Positions 10,393 to 19,428 of a stretch of 64,000 nucleotides of DNA are shown here, piece by piece (the first letter of the stretch is position 1; every line of letters starts with the position of its first letter). This DNA comes from DATFFO01 sp963744905 (GTDB lineage: Bacteria > Actinomycetota > Acidimicrobiia > Spongiisociales > ZC4RG35): the NCBI GenBank assembly GCA_963744905.1, contig CAVUUV010000006.1, positions 62,001 through 126,000 of the forward strand. The letters are read 5' to 3'. Both the position numbers and the translations under genes were made by a program. A model generated the notes under the pieces. It did no database searches. It was not told the origin of the DNA and saw only the letters and a program-made list of their open reading frames with translations.

Positions 10393-11176
10393 ATGAGCGA
10401 CAGAAGGCGACGGCAGAAAGAGAACCGGGCCAAGCGCCGGAAGAAGGAGAAGCGCGGCCGAAAGCCGCCGTGAAATCCTGCGCCGGCTCGGGTTTGCCTT
10501 CGCCATGGGCGGGTTCGTCGTCGTGCTGTTCCTGGTCCTCAGCTTCTTCGGCCAAAAGAGCCAGACCCTTCCCGGCACCTATCAGGGCTACCGGGATCAA
10601 CCCACGGCGTGCGGGGCGGAGGCACCGCCCGAAGAAGGGCTGCAAACCTTCTCCGCCTACGAGCCCCAACCCGACATCAGCCCCGAGGCCAGTGTCACCG
10701 CCACCGTCAGCACGTCCTGTGGCGAGTTCGTCATCGAGCTCGATCCCAAGTCCTCTCCCGAGACGGTGCAGTCGTTCGTCTTCCTGGCCCGGAAGGACTT
10801 CTATGCGGGGACCGTCTTCCACCGCATCCTGGCCGACTTCGTCGTCCAGGGCGGTGATCCTGACGCCACCGGTCGGGGGGGCCCGGGCTATTCCATCCCT
10901 GACGAGTATCCGCCGTCGGACTTCGAGTTCGAGTCGGGAGTAGTTGCCATGGCCAACCGGGGGCGGGGAACCACCGGGAGCCAGTTCTTCGTCGTCGTGG
11001 GCCAGAACGCCTCCTCCCTGACCCCCAACTACAACATCCTGGGCCGGGTCATCTCCGGCCAGGAAACCCTGGACCGCATCGCCCAGGTCCCCACCGCCAC
11101 CCGACCCAACTCGGCCGAGAAGAGCCTCCCCCTGGAAACGGTCTACATCGACGACATCACCATCGAGGTGGGCTGA
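10393..11176 (+). CDS. membrane-anchored cyclophilin-type peptidyl-prolyl isomerase (one-base frameshift)
   Basis: The ATG at 10393 begins a Lys/Arg-rich tail (MSDRRRRQKENRAKRRKK) that runs into a stop at 10471. The +1 frame then continues the expected sequence RREILRRLGFAFAMGG, a membrane anchor, and a complete cyclophilin domain. Landmarks of that domain are FAGTVFHR-like FYAGTVFHRI, VVQGGDPDATG, GTTGSQFFV and NYNILGRV. One extra base between about 10438 and 10470 explains this, and removing it gives 260 residues. The protein would fold proline-containing proteins outside the membrane. Reading only from 10505 would lose the basic tail. Confidence 0.82.
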
Positions 11177-11185
11177 GCCGGGTTT

Positions 11186-11226
11186 TGTGAACGTTTTCGG
11201 CGCCATCGGCGCCGAAAACGTTCACA
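11186..11226. terminator. perfect 19-bp palindrome, likely terminator; TGTGAACG family copy 1
   Basis: The arms TGTGAACGTTTTCGGCGCC (11186-11204) and their exact complement (11208-11226) are separated by three bases. It lies just after the cyclophilin stop and before the PHP gene. There is no long T-run after the stem. A near-identical palindrome occurs at 26858, so it may be a mobile repeat or a protein-binding site rather than only a terminator. Confidence 0.75.
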
Positions 11227-11250
11227 GACAGGCCGTAGGCTGTGGTCGGC

Positions 11251-12123
11251 ATGGCGGTTGACCTACACACGCACTCGGTGGTTTCGGACGGGTCGGAGAC
11301 ACCCGCCGAGGTGGTGCGGCTGGCGGCCGAGGCAGGATTGACGGCGGTGGCGCTGACCGATCACGACATCCTGGCCGGGCTCACCGAGGCCGGCGTGGCC
11401 GCCGACCGCCTGGGCATCGAGCTGGTTCCCGGGGTGGAGCTGTCGCTGGATTGGTCAGAACTGGCCGGGGAGCCGGCGACCGGGGGCATGCATCTGCTGG
11501 TGCTGTGGGTGGACGACCAACCCGGCCCCCTCCAGGACCGTCTCGCCGGGCTGCGGGCGGGCCGGGACGAGCGCAACCACACCATCCTGGAGCGGCTGGC
11601 CCAACTGGGGATGGAGGTTCCCATGTCTGAGGTGATGGCCCGGGCCGGCGAGGGGGCGGTGGGCCGGCCCCACATCGCCGGGGTGATGATGGACCACGGC
11701 TACGTCCCCGACATCGCCGCCGCCTTCGACCTGTTCCTGGGCCAGGGCAGACCGGCCTACGTCGGCCGGCGCCGGCTCACGCCTCCCGAGGCGATCGAGC
11801 TGGCCCGGGCCGGCAACGGCGTTCCCGTGCTGGCCCATCCCCAGACCCTCGGCTTCGAGGATGACCGGCGGCTCGAGGTCCTGGTGGGAGAGCTGGTGGA
11901 AATGGGGCTGATGGGGATCGAGACCCACCACTCGGGGGCGGAGCCGGAGCGACGACGCCTGATGCGGCGCATGGCCGACCGTCTCGGCCTGGCGCCCAGC
12001 GGCGGCTCCGACTTCCACGGCACCTACAAGCCCGGCGTCGCAGTCGGCACCGGGACCGGGGACCTGCTGGTGCCCGACGACTTCCTCGAGGGCCTACGCC
12101 TGCGCCGGAGCATGGTGTCGTGA
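11251..12123 (+). CDS. PHP-domain phosphoesterase (YciV / RNase AM type)
   Basis: The protein has 290 residues from ATG 11251; a GTG three codons earlier is possible. The metal-binding motif DLHTHSVVSDG, the next motif LTDHD, VELS and later HPQTLGF, THHSGAE and GGSDFHG are the four PHP signatures in order. In this subgroup the enzyme is a 3',5'-nucleoside bisphosphate phosphatase or a 5'-3' RNase. It overlaps murJ by four bases (GTGA), so the two are cotranscribed, which may be coincidental functionally. Confidence 0.87.
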   Translation: MAVDLHTHSVVSDGSETPAEVVRLAAEAGLTAVALTDHDILAGLTEAGVAADRLGIELVPGVELSLDWSELAGEPATGGMHLLVLWVDDQPGPLQDRLAGLRAGRDERNHTILERLAQLGMEVPMSEVMARAGEGAVGRPHIAGVMMDHGYVPDIAAAFDLFLGQGRPAYVGRRRLTPPEAIELARAGNGVPVLAHPQTLGFEDDRRLEVLVGELVEMGLMGIETHHSGAEPERRRLMRRMADRLGLAPSGGSDFHGTYKPGVAVGTGTGDLLVPDDFLEGLRLRRSMVS

Positions 12124-13655
12124 GCACCACCCTGGGCAAGGCAGCCCTGGTGGTGTCGGGAGGCATACTCGCCTCCCGGGCGCTGGGGTTCCTGCGGGAG
12201 GTGATCCTGGCCGCCATCCTCGGGGCCGGGGCCCAGACAGACATATACCGGGCCGCCTTCACCCTGCCCGACTACCTGTTCTTCCTCATGGCGGGCGGCT
12301 ATCTCACCATCACTTTCGTGCCCATCCTCAGCCGCCATCTGGCCGAAGGTGACTCTGGGCAGATAAACGCCTCGTTCACCGCCGTGGTTCGGGTGGTGGC
12401 GATCCTCATGGTCGTCCTCACGGCCCTGGCGGCGGTCTTCGCCCGGCCCATCACCCGGGCGCTGTTCTCCGACATCGGTGCCCAGCACATCCCCGAGCTG
12501 GTCACATTGGTCCGGATCGTGCTGCCGGCCCAGGTGTTCTTCGTGCTGGGCTCGCTGATGATGGCGGTCCAGTACGCCCATCAGCGCTTCCTCATTCCCA
12601 CCCTGGCCCCGATCGTCTACAACCTGGCCATCATCACCGGGGGCCTGATCGGAGCCGTAGGCGGACAGGCGGGGCCGGCCGGCTTCATCTGGGGGGCCCT
12701 GACCGGGGCCTTCCTGGGCAACTTCGCCCTGCAGTGGTGGGGTGCCCATCGCCTCGGCGCCCGACTCATTCCCGCGGTCCCCTTCCGGCACCCGTCCGTG
12801 ACCGAGTACTTCTTGCTCGCCTTCCCCCTCATGATCGGCCAGTCGGCGGTGGCCCTCGACGAGGTGTTCTACAAGGTCTTCGGCCAGCTGGGCGGGGAGG
12901 GGGCCATCGCCTCCCTGGGCTATGCCCGCCAGATCAACATGGTGCCGGTCGGAGTGATCGCCCAGGCGGCCGGAGTGGCGTCCTATCCCTTCCTGGCCCG
13001 ACTTTTCGCCGAAGGGAAGATATCGGAGATGGCGGCCACTGTGCGGCGGGCAGTGCGCTCCAGCGTGGCCGTGGCCGGGCTGGGAGCGGCCGCTGTGATC
13101 GGCCTGGCCCTGCCCATCGTCCAGATCGCCTTCCAACGGGGCCGCTTCGATCCCCAAAACACGATCACCGTCGCATCCCTACTCGCCATCTACGGACTGT
13201 CGATACCGATGTGGGCCGCCCACCAGGTCTACACCCGGGCCTTCTATGCCTCGCGGCGGATGTGGCTCCCGGTGGTGATCGGGACCGGTGCCACCGTGCT
13301 GGCCGTTCCCCTCTACTGGGTTTCGGCCACCCGTCTGGGTGCCTCGGGCGTGGCCATCGCCTCGGTCACCATCATGGCGCTGTACACGGCCGCCATCTCT
13401 CTGTGGTGGCACCACACCACCGAGACCATGCTGGCGGTGACCGACACCGTGGTCCGGGTGGTGGCTGCGGCCGTCCCCGCTACCGCCGCCGGGTGGCTGC
13501 TGGTCCGGATCCTGATGGGAAGCGCTCCCGCCGGTACCGGCGTCGCCCTGGCCACGCTGCTGGGTGGGGCTGTCATGACCGGGGCGGTCTACCTGGCCGT
13601 GCTGTGGTTGCTCAAGGCACCCGAGCTCGATCTGCTGCGACGGAGAGCCGCCTGA
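12120..13655 (+). CDS. murJ: lipid II flippase, MurJ/MviN family
   Basis: The protein has 511 residues with about 14 membrane helices. Typical features are the N-terminal SRALGFLREVILAAILGAG, the loop FTLPDYLFFLMAGGYL, and the later region RAFYASRRMWLPV. It moves lipid-linked peptidoglycan precursor across the cytoplasmic membrane. The length fits the core MurJ family without the pseudokinase extension of mycobacterial homologues. The start is GTG 12120, coupled to the PHP gene. Confidence 0.92.
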   Translation: MSTTLGKAALVVSGGILASRALGFLREVILAAILGAGAQTDIYRAAFTLPDYLFFLMAGGYLTITFVPILSRHLAEGDSGQINASFTAVVRVVAILMVVLTALAAVFARPITRALFSDIGAQHIPELVTLVRIVLPAQVFFVLGSLMMAVQYAHQRFLIPTLAPIVYNLAIITGGLIGAVGGQAGPAGFIWGALTGAFLGNFALQWWGAHRLGARLIPAVPFRHPSVTEYFLLAFPLMIGQSAVALDEVFYKVFGQLGGEGAIASLGYARQINMVPVGVIAQAAGVASYPFLARLFAEGKISEMAATVRRAVRSSVAVAGLGAAAVIGLALPIVQIAFQRGRFDPQNTITVASLLAIYGLSIPMWAAHQVYTRAFYASRRMWLPVVIGTGATVLAVPLYWVSATRLGASGVAIASVTIMALYTAAISLWWHHTTETMLAVTDTVVRVVAAAVPATAAGWLLVRILMGSAPAGTGVALATLLGGAVMTGAVYLAVLWLLKAPELDLLRRRAA

Positions 13656-13658
13656 TAC

Positions 13659-13874
13659 TCAGTGGGGTTCGCCCCGGGGGTCGGGAAACACGGGATCCAG
13701 CGGATCGGAGGGATCACGGGGACGCACTGCCCTCACCCAGGCGGAGGGGATGTGGGAATGGGGACGGATCCGCCGGGCGGCCTCCTCCTCGGCGAGGACG
13801 TGCTGGATCAGGGCGGCGATGGCGGCGGCGTGAAACGGCCCCGCTCCTCCCCGGATCTGGAGATGATCACTCAT
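13659..13874 (-). CDS. small acyl-CoA carboxylase epsilon-like protein
   Basis: The protein has 71 residues. The pattern is an N-terminal IRGGAGPF strand, an Ala-rich helix, then a proline-rich tail with SAWVRAVRP. This resembles the epsilon subunits of actinobacterial acyl-CoA carboxylases. It follows the methylmalonyl-CoA epimerase gene with an 8-base overlap, which fits a propionyl/methylmalonyl-CoA context. No carboxylase alpha or beta subunit is in the window, so the assignment is tentative. Confidence 0.55.
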   Translation of the reverse strand: MSDHLQIRGGAGPFHAAAIAALIQHVLAEEEAARRIRPHSHIPSAWVRAVRPRDPSDPLDPVFPDPRGEPH

Positions 13875-14277
13875 CGGGCAACTCCACCAACTCGATCAGC
13901 GTTCCGGCCAGGTCTCCCGGGTGTACGAAGGCGATCCTGGTCCCCCGACCCCCCGGACGGGCTGCCTCGTCGATCAGGCGCGCCCCCCGGGCGGCCAGGT
14001 GCTCCAGAGCCGCCTCGATATCGACCACGGCGTAGGCGACGTGATGGAGGCCCTGGCCCCGGCCGGCCAGGAAACGTCCCACCGGGCTGTCCTCCGACAG
14101 AGGTTGCAGTAGCTGGATGAAGGACCCTCCCACCGGGATCATGGCCTCCTCCACTCCCTGGGATTCCACCACCTCGCGATAGAGCGGCTCGACCTGATAG
14201 CGGTCGGCATACCCGGCGATGGCGGTATCGAGGTCATCGACGGCGATGGCGACATGGTCGAGGTTGATCAACTTCAC
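13867..14277 (-). CDS. mce: methylmalonyl-CoA epimerase
   Basis: The protein has 136 residues in two VOC (glyoxalase-fold) halves. It begins MKLINLDHVAIAVDDLDTAI and contains IQLLQPL, GLHHVAYAV and LIELVEL. These supply the metal ligands His8, a Gln, the second His and the final Glu. The enzyme interconverts the R and S forms of methylmalonyl-CoA in propionate metabolism. It is divergent from the thiolase gene, with a 114-base spacer. Confidence 0.9.
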   Translation of the reverse strand: MKLINLDHVAIAVDDLDTAIAGYADRYQVEPLYREVVESQGVEEAMIPVGGSFIQLLQPLSEDSPVGRFLAGRGQGLHHVAYAVVDIEAALEHLAARGARLIDEAARPGGRGTRIAFVHPGDLAGTLIELVELPDE

Positions 14278-14391
14278 GGGGCTCAGTCAAGCACACCCGC
14301 CCATGGCCCGACATTCCGGGTGCATGAGCCCGCGAATGTCGTGGCAAAGACGAGGTTCCGCCCGGGCGCAGGCCCGGATACCCTTGATCGC

Positions 14392-15573
14392 ATGAGCAGC
14401 GTCATCACCGGTTTCGCCCGCACCCCCACCGGCCGCTACGGGGGGACCCTGGCCTCGCTCCGGGCCGTCCAGCTGGGAGGGAGGGCCATTGCCGCCGCAG
14501 TGGAGCGCTCCAGGGTCGACCCGGGGGCGATCGACGAGGTGGTGTTCGGACAGGTCCTCCAGGCGGGTGAAGGCCAGATCACGGCCCGTCAGGCGGCGGT
14601 GGAAGGTGGCCTGGCCATGACCATTCCCTCACTCACCGTGAACAAGGTATGCCTGTCGGGCATGGCCGCCATCGGCATGGTCGACCGGGGGATCCGTGCC
14701 GGCGACGTTCGCTTCGCCGTGGCCGGAGGAATGGAGTCGATGTCCAACGCCCCCCACGTTCTCCACGGACTGCGCTGGGGGGTTCGTATCGGCGACGCCG
14801 AACTGGTCGACGTGATGCAACACGACGGCCTGTTCTGTGCCTTCGACCACTGCACGATGGGCGAGTCCTCCGACCTCAAGAACCGCCAGCTGGGCATCGA
14901 GCGCCGCGAACAGGACGAGTGGGCGGCGCGCTCCCACCAGCGGGCCCGAGAGGCGACCGAATCGGGGGCCTTCGCCGACGAGATCGTGCCGGTGGAGGTG
15001 CCGCAGCGAAAGGGCGACCCGGTGGTGATGTCCGCAGACGAGGGGATCCGGCCCGACACCACGGTCGATTCCCTGGGCCGGCTCCGCCCCGCCTTCGTCG
15101 GCGACGGGACGATCACCGCCGGCAATGCCTCCCAGATCTCCGACGGCGCCACGGCGATGGTGGTGGCCGACAAGGATGCCGCCGTGGCGGCCGGCATGCC
15201 GATCGCAGCCGAGATCCTCGCCTACGGCCAGATCGGAGGGATCGACGCCACCCTCCACGAGCGCCCGGCCGAAGCCATCCGGGTGGCGTTGAAGCTGGCC
15301 GGCCTGGATACGACCGATCTCGACCTGGTCGAGATCAACGAAGCTTTCGCCGCGGTATCGCTGTGGTCGACCCGGCTCCTCGACCTACCCGAGGACAGGG
15401 TCAACGTCCACGGGGGGGCGGTGGCCCTGGGACATCCCATCGGCTCCTCGGGCGCCCGTCTGGTGGCGACCCTGGTGTCGGCGCTGCAACAGAGGGGCGG
15501 AGGCATCGGAGCCGCCGCCCTGTGCGGGGGCGGCGGCCAGGGTGATGCCCTCATCGTCAGGGTGGAGGGCTGA
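14392..15573 (+). CDS. acetyl-CoA C-acyltransferase (thiolase)
   Basis: The enzyme has 393 residues. The nucleophile Cys87 lies in NKVCLSGM. The C-terminal motifs GGAVALGHPIGSSGAR (His) and ALCGGGGQGDA (second Cys) complete the thiolase site. It makes acetoacetyl-CoA from two acetyl-CoA or cleaves 3-ketoacyl-CoA. The start at ATG 14392 matches the usual family N-terminus (VITGFARTPTGRYGG) better than an upstream in-frame codon. It overlaps glpX as TGATG. Confidence 0.92.
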   Translation: MSSVITGFARTPTGRYGGTLASLRAVQLGGRAIAAAVERSRVDPGAIDEVVFGQVLQAGEGQITARQAAVEGGLAMTIPSLTVNKVCLSGMAAIGMVDRGIRAGDVRFAVAGGMESMSNAPHVLHGLRWGVRIGDAELVDVMQHDGLFCAFDHCTMGESSDLKNRQLGIERREQDEWAARSHQRAREATESGAFADEIVPVEVPQRKGDPVVMSADEGIRPDTTVDSLGRLRPAFVGDGTITAGNASQISDGATAMVVADKDAAVAAGMPIAAEILAYGQIGGIDATLHERPAEAIRVALKLAGLDTTDLDLVEINEAFAAVSLWSTRLLDLPEDRVNVHGGAVALGHPIGSSGARLVATLVSALQQRGGGIGAAALCGGGGQGDALIVRVEG

Positions 15574-16562
15574 TGGCCGAGCCGATCGAACGCAACCTGG
15601 GGCTGGACCTGGTCCGGGTGACCGAGACGGCGGCGATGGGCGCCGCCCGCTGGCAGGGCAGGGGCGACAAGGAGGCCGCCGATCAGGCGGCCGTCGACGG
15701 GATGCGCGCCCATCTGGCCACGCTCGAGATCGACGGCGTGGTGGTGATCGGGGAGGGCGAGAAGGACGATGCCCCCATGCTCTACAACGGTGAGCGGGTT
15801 GGAGCCGGATTCGGCATGAAGGTGGACGTGGCCGTGGACCCGGTGGACGGCACAACCCTCACCGCGGCGGGGATGCCGGGCGCCATCGCAGTGATAGCCA
15901 TCGCCGAGGGACATGGCTCCATGTACGCGCCGGGAAGCCTGGTGTACATGGACAAGATCGCCGTGGGCCCGGCCGCGGCCGGCACCGTGGACCTGGAAGC
16001 GCCGGTGGCCGACAACCTGGCCAGGGTGGCCAAGGCCACGGGGAACGGAGTCGAGGACCTGCGGGTGGTGATCCTCGACCGCCCCCGCAACCAGCACTAC
16101 ATAGACGCCACCCGTGAAGCCGGGGCCAGGATCAGGCTGATCCGGGACGGCGACGTGGCCGCATCCATCGCCTGTGCCCGGCCCGACACCGACATCGACA
16201 TCCTGCTGGGGATCGGCGGTTCACCGGAGGCGGTGCTCTCGGCCGCCGCCCTGGCCTGCATGGAGGGTGAGATCCAGTGCAAGCTGTGGCCCCGGGACCA
16301 GTCGGAGGTCGAGTTCGCCCACAACGAGAACCTCGACCTGGACCAGGTCCTGACCACTACCGATCTGGTCGACTCCCACAACATCTTCTTCGCCGCCACC
16401 GGTGTGACCGGGGGCGAGTTCCTGCGCGGGGTCGACTTCTACGGGGGTGGATGCGCCACCCACTCGGTGATCATGCGTTCCAAGACCGGGTCGATCCGCT
16501 ACATGGACGCCTTCCACAACCTGACCAAGCTTCGCAAGATCTCGGCCACCGTCATCGATTGA
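15573..16562 (+). CDS. glpX: class II fructose-1,6-bisphosphatase
   Basis: The enzyme has 329 residues and removes the 1-phosphate of fructose 1,6-bisphosphate in gluconeogenesis. Landmarks are the metal sites IGEGEKDDAPML and DPVDGTTL, then IGGSPEAVLSAAALACMEGE. It is the only FBPase type in most actinobacteria. Its start codon shares a base with the thiolase stop, so it is translationally coupled. Confidence 0.95.
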   Translation: MAEPIERNLGLDLVRVTETAAMGAARWQGRGDKEAADQAAVDGMRAHLATLEIDGVVVIGEGEKDDAPMLYNGERVGAGFGMKVDVAVDPVDGTTLTAAGMPGAIAVIAIAEGHGSMYAPGSLVYMDKIAVGPAAAGTVDLEAPVADNLARVAKATGNGVEDLRVVILDRPRNQHYIDATREAGARIRLIRDGDVAASIACARPDTDIDILLGIGGSPEAVLSAAALACMEGEIQCKLWPRDQSEVEFAHNENLDLDQVLTTTDLVDSHNIFFAATGVTGGEFLRGVDFYGGGCATHSVIMRSKTGSIRYMDAFHNLTKLRKISATVID

Positions 16563-16585
16563 GGCGGCGACCATGTGCCATGTGG

Positions 16586-16609
16586 TGGCCCCCGGAATTC
16601 CGGGGGCCA
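16586..16609. terminator. bidirectional hairpin terminator between glpX and secreted protein gene
   Basis: The arms TGGCCCCCGG (16586-16595) and CCGGGGGCCA (16600-16609) are perfect around an AATT loop. It sits between two convergent genes. Confidence 0.75.
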
Positions 16610-16622
16610 GCCACTGGTCTAT

Positions 16623-17069
16623 TCAGTTGGGGCCTTGGGGTAGCGGGATCACGGGGCACTCAAACGACTTGACCACGTGCGTTGTGATCACGCCGGCGTC
16701 GATGGCCGCTTCGACCTCGGCCGCGGAATCGAAGTCGCCGGACTGGTTGGCATCGAACATGGCCAATGCCGAGCCGTAGGTCGCCTCACCGACGTATTCG
16801 ATCCCCTCGACCTGCCACCGGCCACCATTGAACCCCGGATCGCCCGGCGCGGCGGTGGCCACGTTGTAGGGCTGGGCGCCGAAGAACTGGTAGATGGTGT
16901 CGTAGCTGTGGGTAGGGGCTCCCGTGTCCGAAAAGTCCGTCGGGGTCCCGACGGTCCGGTACAGGTCTCCGTCCACGTAGAACGCCGGCCCACCTACGCC
17001 TGCAAACGCAGACAGAGGCAGGGCGAGCAGCATTGCTACGAGCACCGCCAGAAGACTCAACTTCCGCAT
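16623..17069 (-). CDS. secreted protein of unknown function
   Basis: The protein has 148 residues. A clear signal peptide (MRKLSLLAVLVAMLLALPLSAFA) is probably cut after AFA. The mature part contains FYVDGDLYRTVGTP, IYQFFGAQPYNVATAAPGDPG and DANQSGDFDSAAEVEAAI, the last reminiscent of a Ca-binding loop. No cysteine-rich or catalytic motif is visible, except one Cys near the end. I do not recognise the family. It is convergent with glpX and has its own ~200-base upstream region. Confidence 0.75.
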   Translation of the reverse strand: MRKLSLLAVLVAMLLALPLSAFAGVGGPAFYVDGDLYRTVGTPTDFSDTGAPTHSYDTIYQFFGAQPYNVATAAPGDPGFNGGRWQVEGIEYVGEATYGSALAMFDANQSGDFDSAAEVEAAIDAGVITTHVVKSFECPVIPLPQGPN

Positions 17070-17273
17070 AGATTCTCCTTCCGGTCGGCCTCCTTGACCG
17101 ACGCCGTGTCGAAGCTACGGGACACTTATTACGCACCTCTGAAGCTGGACTAAACAAACACGAAAGTCGCCTCCGGTCCGCCCCGACACCCGGTGTTGCA
17201 GGCCCGGAGCCCGGGGTCCACCGTCACCCGGGCTGTCCGACACGGCCCGCCAACCCCCCACTATCGTCCGGCC

Positions 17274-18188
17274 ATGCCCGTCGGAACCCACACGGCCCTC
17301 CACGACGAACGCAACGAGACCGTCGAGATCTACATCAACGGACAGTTCTTCCCCCGCCCCGAGGCCCGGGTGTCGGTGTTCGACAGCGCCTTCCTGGTCG
17401 GAGACGGCATCTGGGAGGGCCTGCGGCTCCATCGGGGACGATTCGCCTTTCTCGATCGCCATCTCGACCGCCTCTTCCAGGGGGCTGCCGCCACCCGGAT
17501 CGACCCGGGCCTGACCCGGCAAGGATTGACCGAGGCCCTCTACGAGACCATCCACCGCAACCGGATGCACGACGACGTGCACGTCCGCCTCATGATCAGC
17601 CGGGGCACCAAGTCCACTCCCTCCCAGCACCCCTCCAATCTGGTTTCCGGCCCCACCATCGTCATCATCGCCGAGCACAAGGTGGCCGACCCCGAAGTAA
17701 CACGACGGGGCATCGACCTCTTCACCGCCACCGTGCGCCGCCCACCCCCCGACACTCTCGACCAGCGGCTCAACTCCCATTCCAAGCTCCACGAGGTGAT
17801 AGCCCTCATCCAGGCCACGGAGGCAGGGGCCGACGAGGCACTGATGCTGGACCCGACCGGAGCGGTGGCCACATGCAACGCCACCAACTTCTTCATCGTC
17901 TCGGGCGGAGAGGTGTGGACGTCCTCGGGCCACTACAGCCTGCACGGCATCACCCGGGGGGTGGTGCTAGAGGAGGCCGAGGCGGCCGGTATCGTCACCC
18001 ACCAGGCACCCTTCTCCTTGACCGATGTCTACTCGGCCCGGGAAGCTTTCGTCACGGGGACCTTCGGCGGTCTCACCCCGGTCAGGTCGGTCGACGGACG
18101 ACTGATCGGCAACGGAGGCGAGGGCCCGGTCACCACTCGCCTCCGGGATCTATACCACGAGGCCCTGGAGAGATCGGTGTCGTCGTGA
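17274..18188 (+). CDS. class IV (branched-chain / D-amino-acid type) aminotransferase
   Basis: The enzyme has 304 residues from ATG 17274 and belongs to PLP fold-type IV. It has the N-terminal strand YINGQFFPRPEARVSVFD, the region FLVGDGIWEGLRLHRG, and the PLP Lys in NSHSKLHEVIAL. The Glu usual in the VxExxxxN motif appears as Thr (VATCNATNFF), although the Asn is kept. It probably transaminates a branched or related amino acid. The GTG of the next gene overlaps its stop. Confidence 0.85.
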   Translation: MPVGTHTALHDERNETVEIYINGQFFPRPEARVSVFDSAFLVGDGIWEGLRLHRGRFAFLDRHLDRLFQGAAATRIDPGLTRQGLTEALYETIHRNRMHDDVHVRLMISRGTKSTPSQHPSNLVSGPTIVIIAEHKVADPEVTRRGIDLFTATVRRPPPDTLDQRLNSHSKLHEVIALIQATEAGADEALMLDPTGAVATCNATNFFIVSGGEVWTSSGHYSLHGITRGVVLEEAEAAGIVTHQAPFSLTDVYSAREAFVTGTFGGLTPVRSVDGRLIGNGGEGPVTTRLRDLYHEALERSVSS

Positions 18189-18907
18189 CCGTGATCCGGA
18201 TCTCGGTGTGGTCGGGCCCCCGCAACATCTCCACTGCCCTGATGTACTCGTTCCACCAGCGTCACGACACCACCGTGGTGGACGAGCCTCTCTACGCCCA
18301 CTACCTGGTGCGTAGCGGCCTCGAACACCCCGGAAGGGACGAAGTTCTGGCCGCCCAGGACAACGATGGCGAGACCGTGATCCGCGATGTGATCCTGGGG
18401 CCGGTGGCCACCCCGGTGCTGTTCCTGAAGAACATGGCCCACCATCTGCGCGGCCTCGACTGGTCGTTCCTGGCCGAGCTTCGCAACGTCATCCTCACCC
18501 GTCATCCGGCCGAGATGCTCCCCTCTCTGATCCGGCAGGTGCCCGATCCGGACCTGGAGGGCACCGGCCTCCCCGTCCAGGTGGAGCTGCTCGACTACAT
18601 CCTCGACCGGGGCGACGACCCGCTGGTGGTCGACTCGCGTCTCCTTCTCGAGGACCCGCCGGGAGTGCTGGCCGCCCTCTGCAACCGTCTGGGAATCCGC
18701 TTCGATGAGGCCATGCTGTCATGGGAGGCCGGGCCCATACCGGAAGACGGGGTGTGGGCGCCCTACTGGTACGACAGCCTTCACCGCTCGACCGGATTCG
18801 GCCCCTACCGGCCCAAGGAGGCGAAGGTGCCCGATCGGCTCCAGCCCCTCCTGGCCCAGGCCGTACCCCTGTACGAACGCCTGGCCGCCTACTCGCTGGG
18901 CTCTTGA
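18185..18907 (+). CDS. sulfotransferase-like P-loop protein
   Basis: The protein has 240 residues, with GTG 18185 overlapping the aminotransferase stop. The start ISVWSGPRNISTALMYSF resembles the 5'-PSB loop of sulfotransferases, followed by VVDEPLYAHYLVRSG and ILTRHPAEMLPSLI (3'-phosphate region). From memory, plants carry the same two domains fused as branched-chain aminotransferase-like proteins, which would support a functional link here. The substrate is unknown. It is convergent, overlapping the next gene by 19 bases. Confidence 0.72.
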   Translation: MTVIRISVWSGPRNISTALMYSFHQRHDTTVVDEPLYAHYLVRSGLEHPGRDEVLAAQDNDGETVIRDVILGPVATPVLFLKNMAHHLRGLDWSFLAELRNVILTRHPAEMLPSLIRQVPDPDLEGTGLPVQVELLDYILDRGDDPLVVDSRLLLEDPPGVLAALCNRLGIRFDEAMLSWEAGPIPEDGVWAPYWYDSLHRSTGFGPYRPKEAKVPDRLQPLLAQAVPLYERLAAYSLGS

Positions 18908-19428
18908 CTCCCAACCGGTGGGGGACTCCCTGGGGGTCCCGCCACCCACAGCACCAGCGCCGCCACCGCCAAGGCCGCACCTAGCCCGACCAGAAGGCGA
19001 GTCGACCCGCCCACCTCGACGGCCGTGACCAGCGAGAGCACCCCCACGACCGCGGCTGCGGCCGCCGCCGTCATCGCCGACCGCAACAGGGTGCTCGTGG
19101 ATGCCATGGGAACAAGTCGGGACTCGATCGAGTCGGCGCCCATCTCGACCAGCAGGATGAGGAGGAATGCCGAGGCCACCAGACCCGGCGTCCGGTCGCC
19201 CGCCACACCGTGGATCCCCAAGCGGACGCAGGTAAGGGCGGCCCCAACCGCCAGCCCGGTGGCGCGGCCGGTCAGAAGCGCCAGAGCCACCGAGAGGACC
19301 ACGGCCACACCCAGCACGGCGCTGATCGGCTGCCACGGCCCGGACGGCTCGAAGAGGGCCAGCCCCACCGCCGCCAGGAATGCGCACAGACCGGTCAGAC
19401 GCGGGCTCGACGCCACAAACGCCGCCAT
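18889..19428 (-). CDS. polytopic membrane protein of unknown function
   Basis: The protein has about 179 residues from ATG 19428 and contains roughly six hydrophobic helices (for example LTGLCAFLAAVGLALF and TAAAAAAVVGVLSLV). It is the last gene of the MoxR-DUF58 run and overlaps the DUF58 stop by 34 bases. I do not recognise the family. Its place suggests a membrane partner of the DUF58/MoxR system. Confidence 0.6.
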   Translation of the reverse strand: MAAFVASSPRLTGLCAFLAAVGLALFEPSGPWQPISAVLGVAVVLSVALALLTGRATGLAVGAALTCVRLGIHGVAGDRTPGLVASAFLLILLVEMGADSIESRLVPMASTSTLLRSAMTAAAAAAVVGVLSLVTAVEVGGSTRLLVGLGAALAVAALVLWVAGPPGSPPPVGSQEPSE

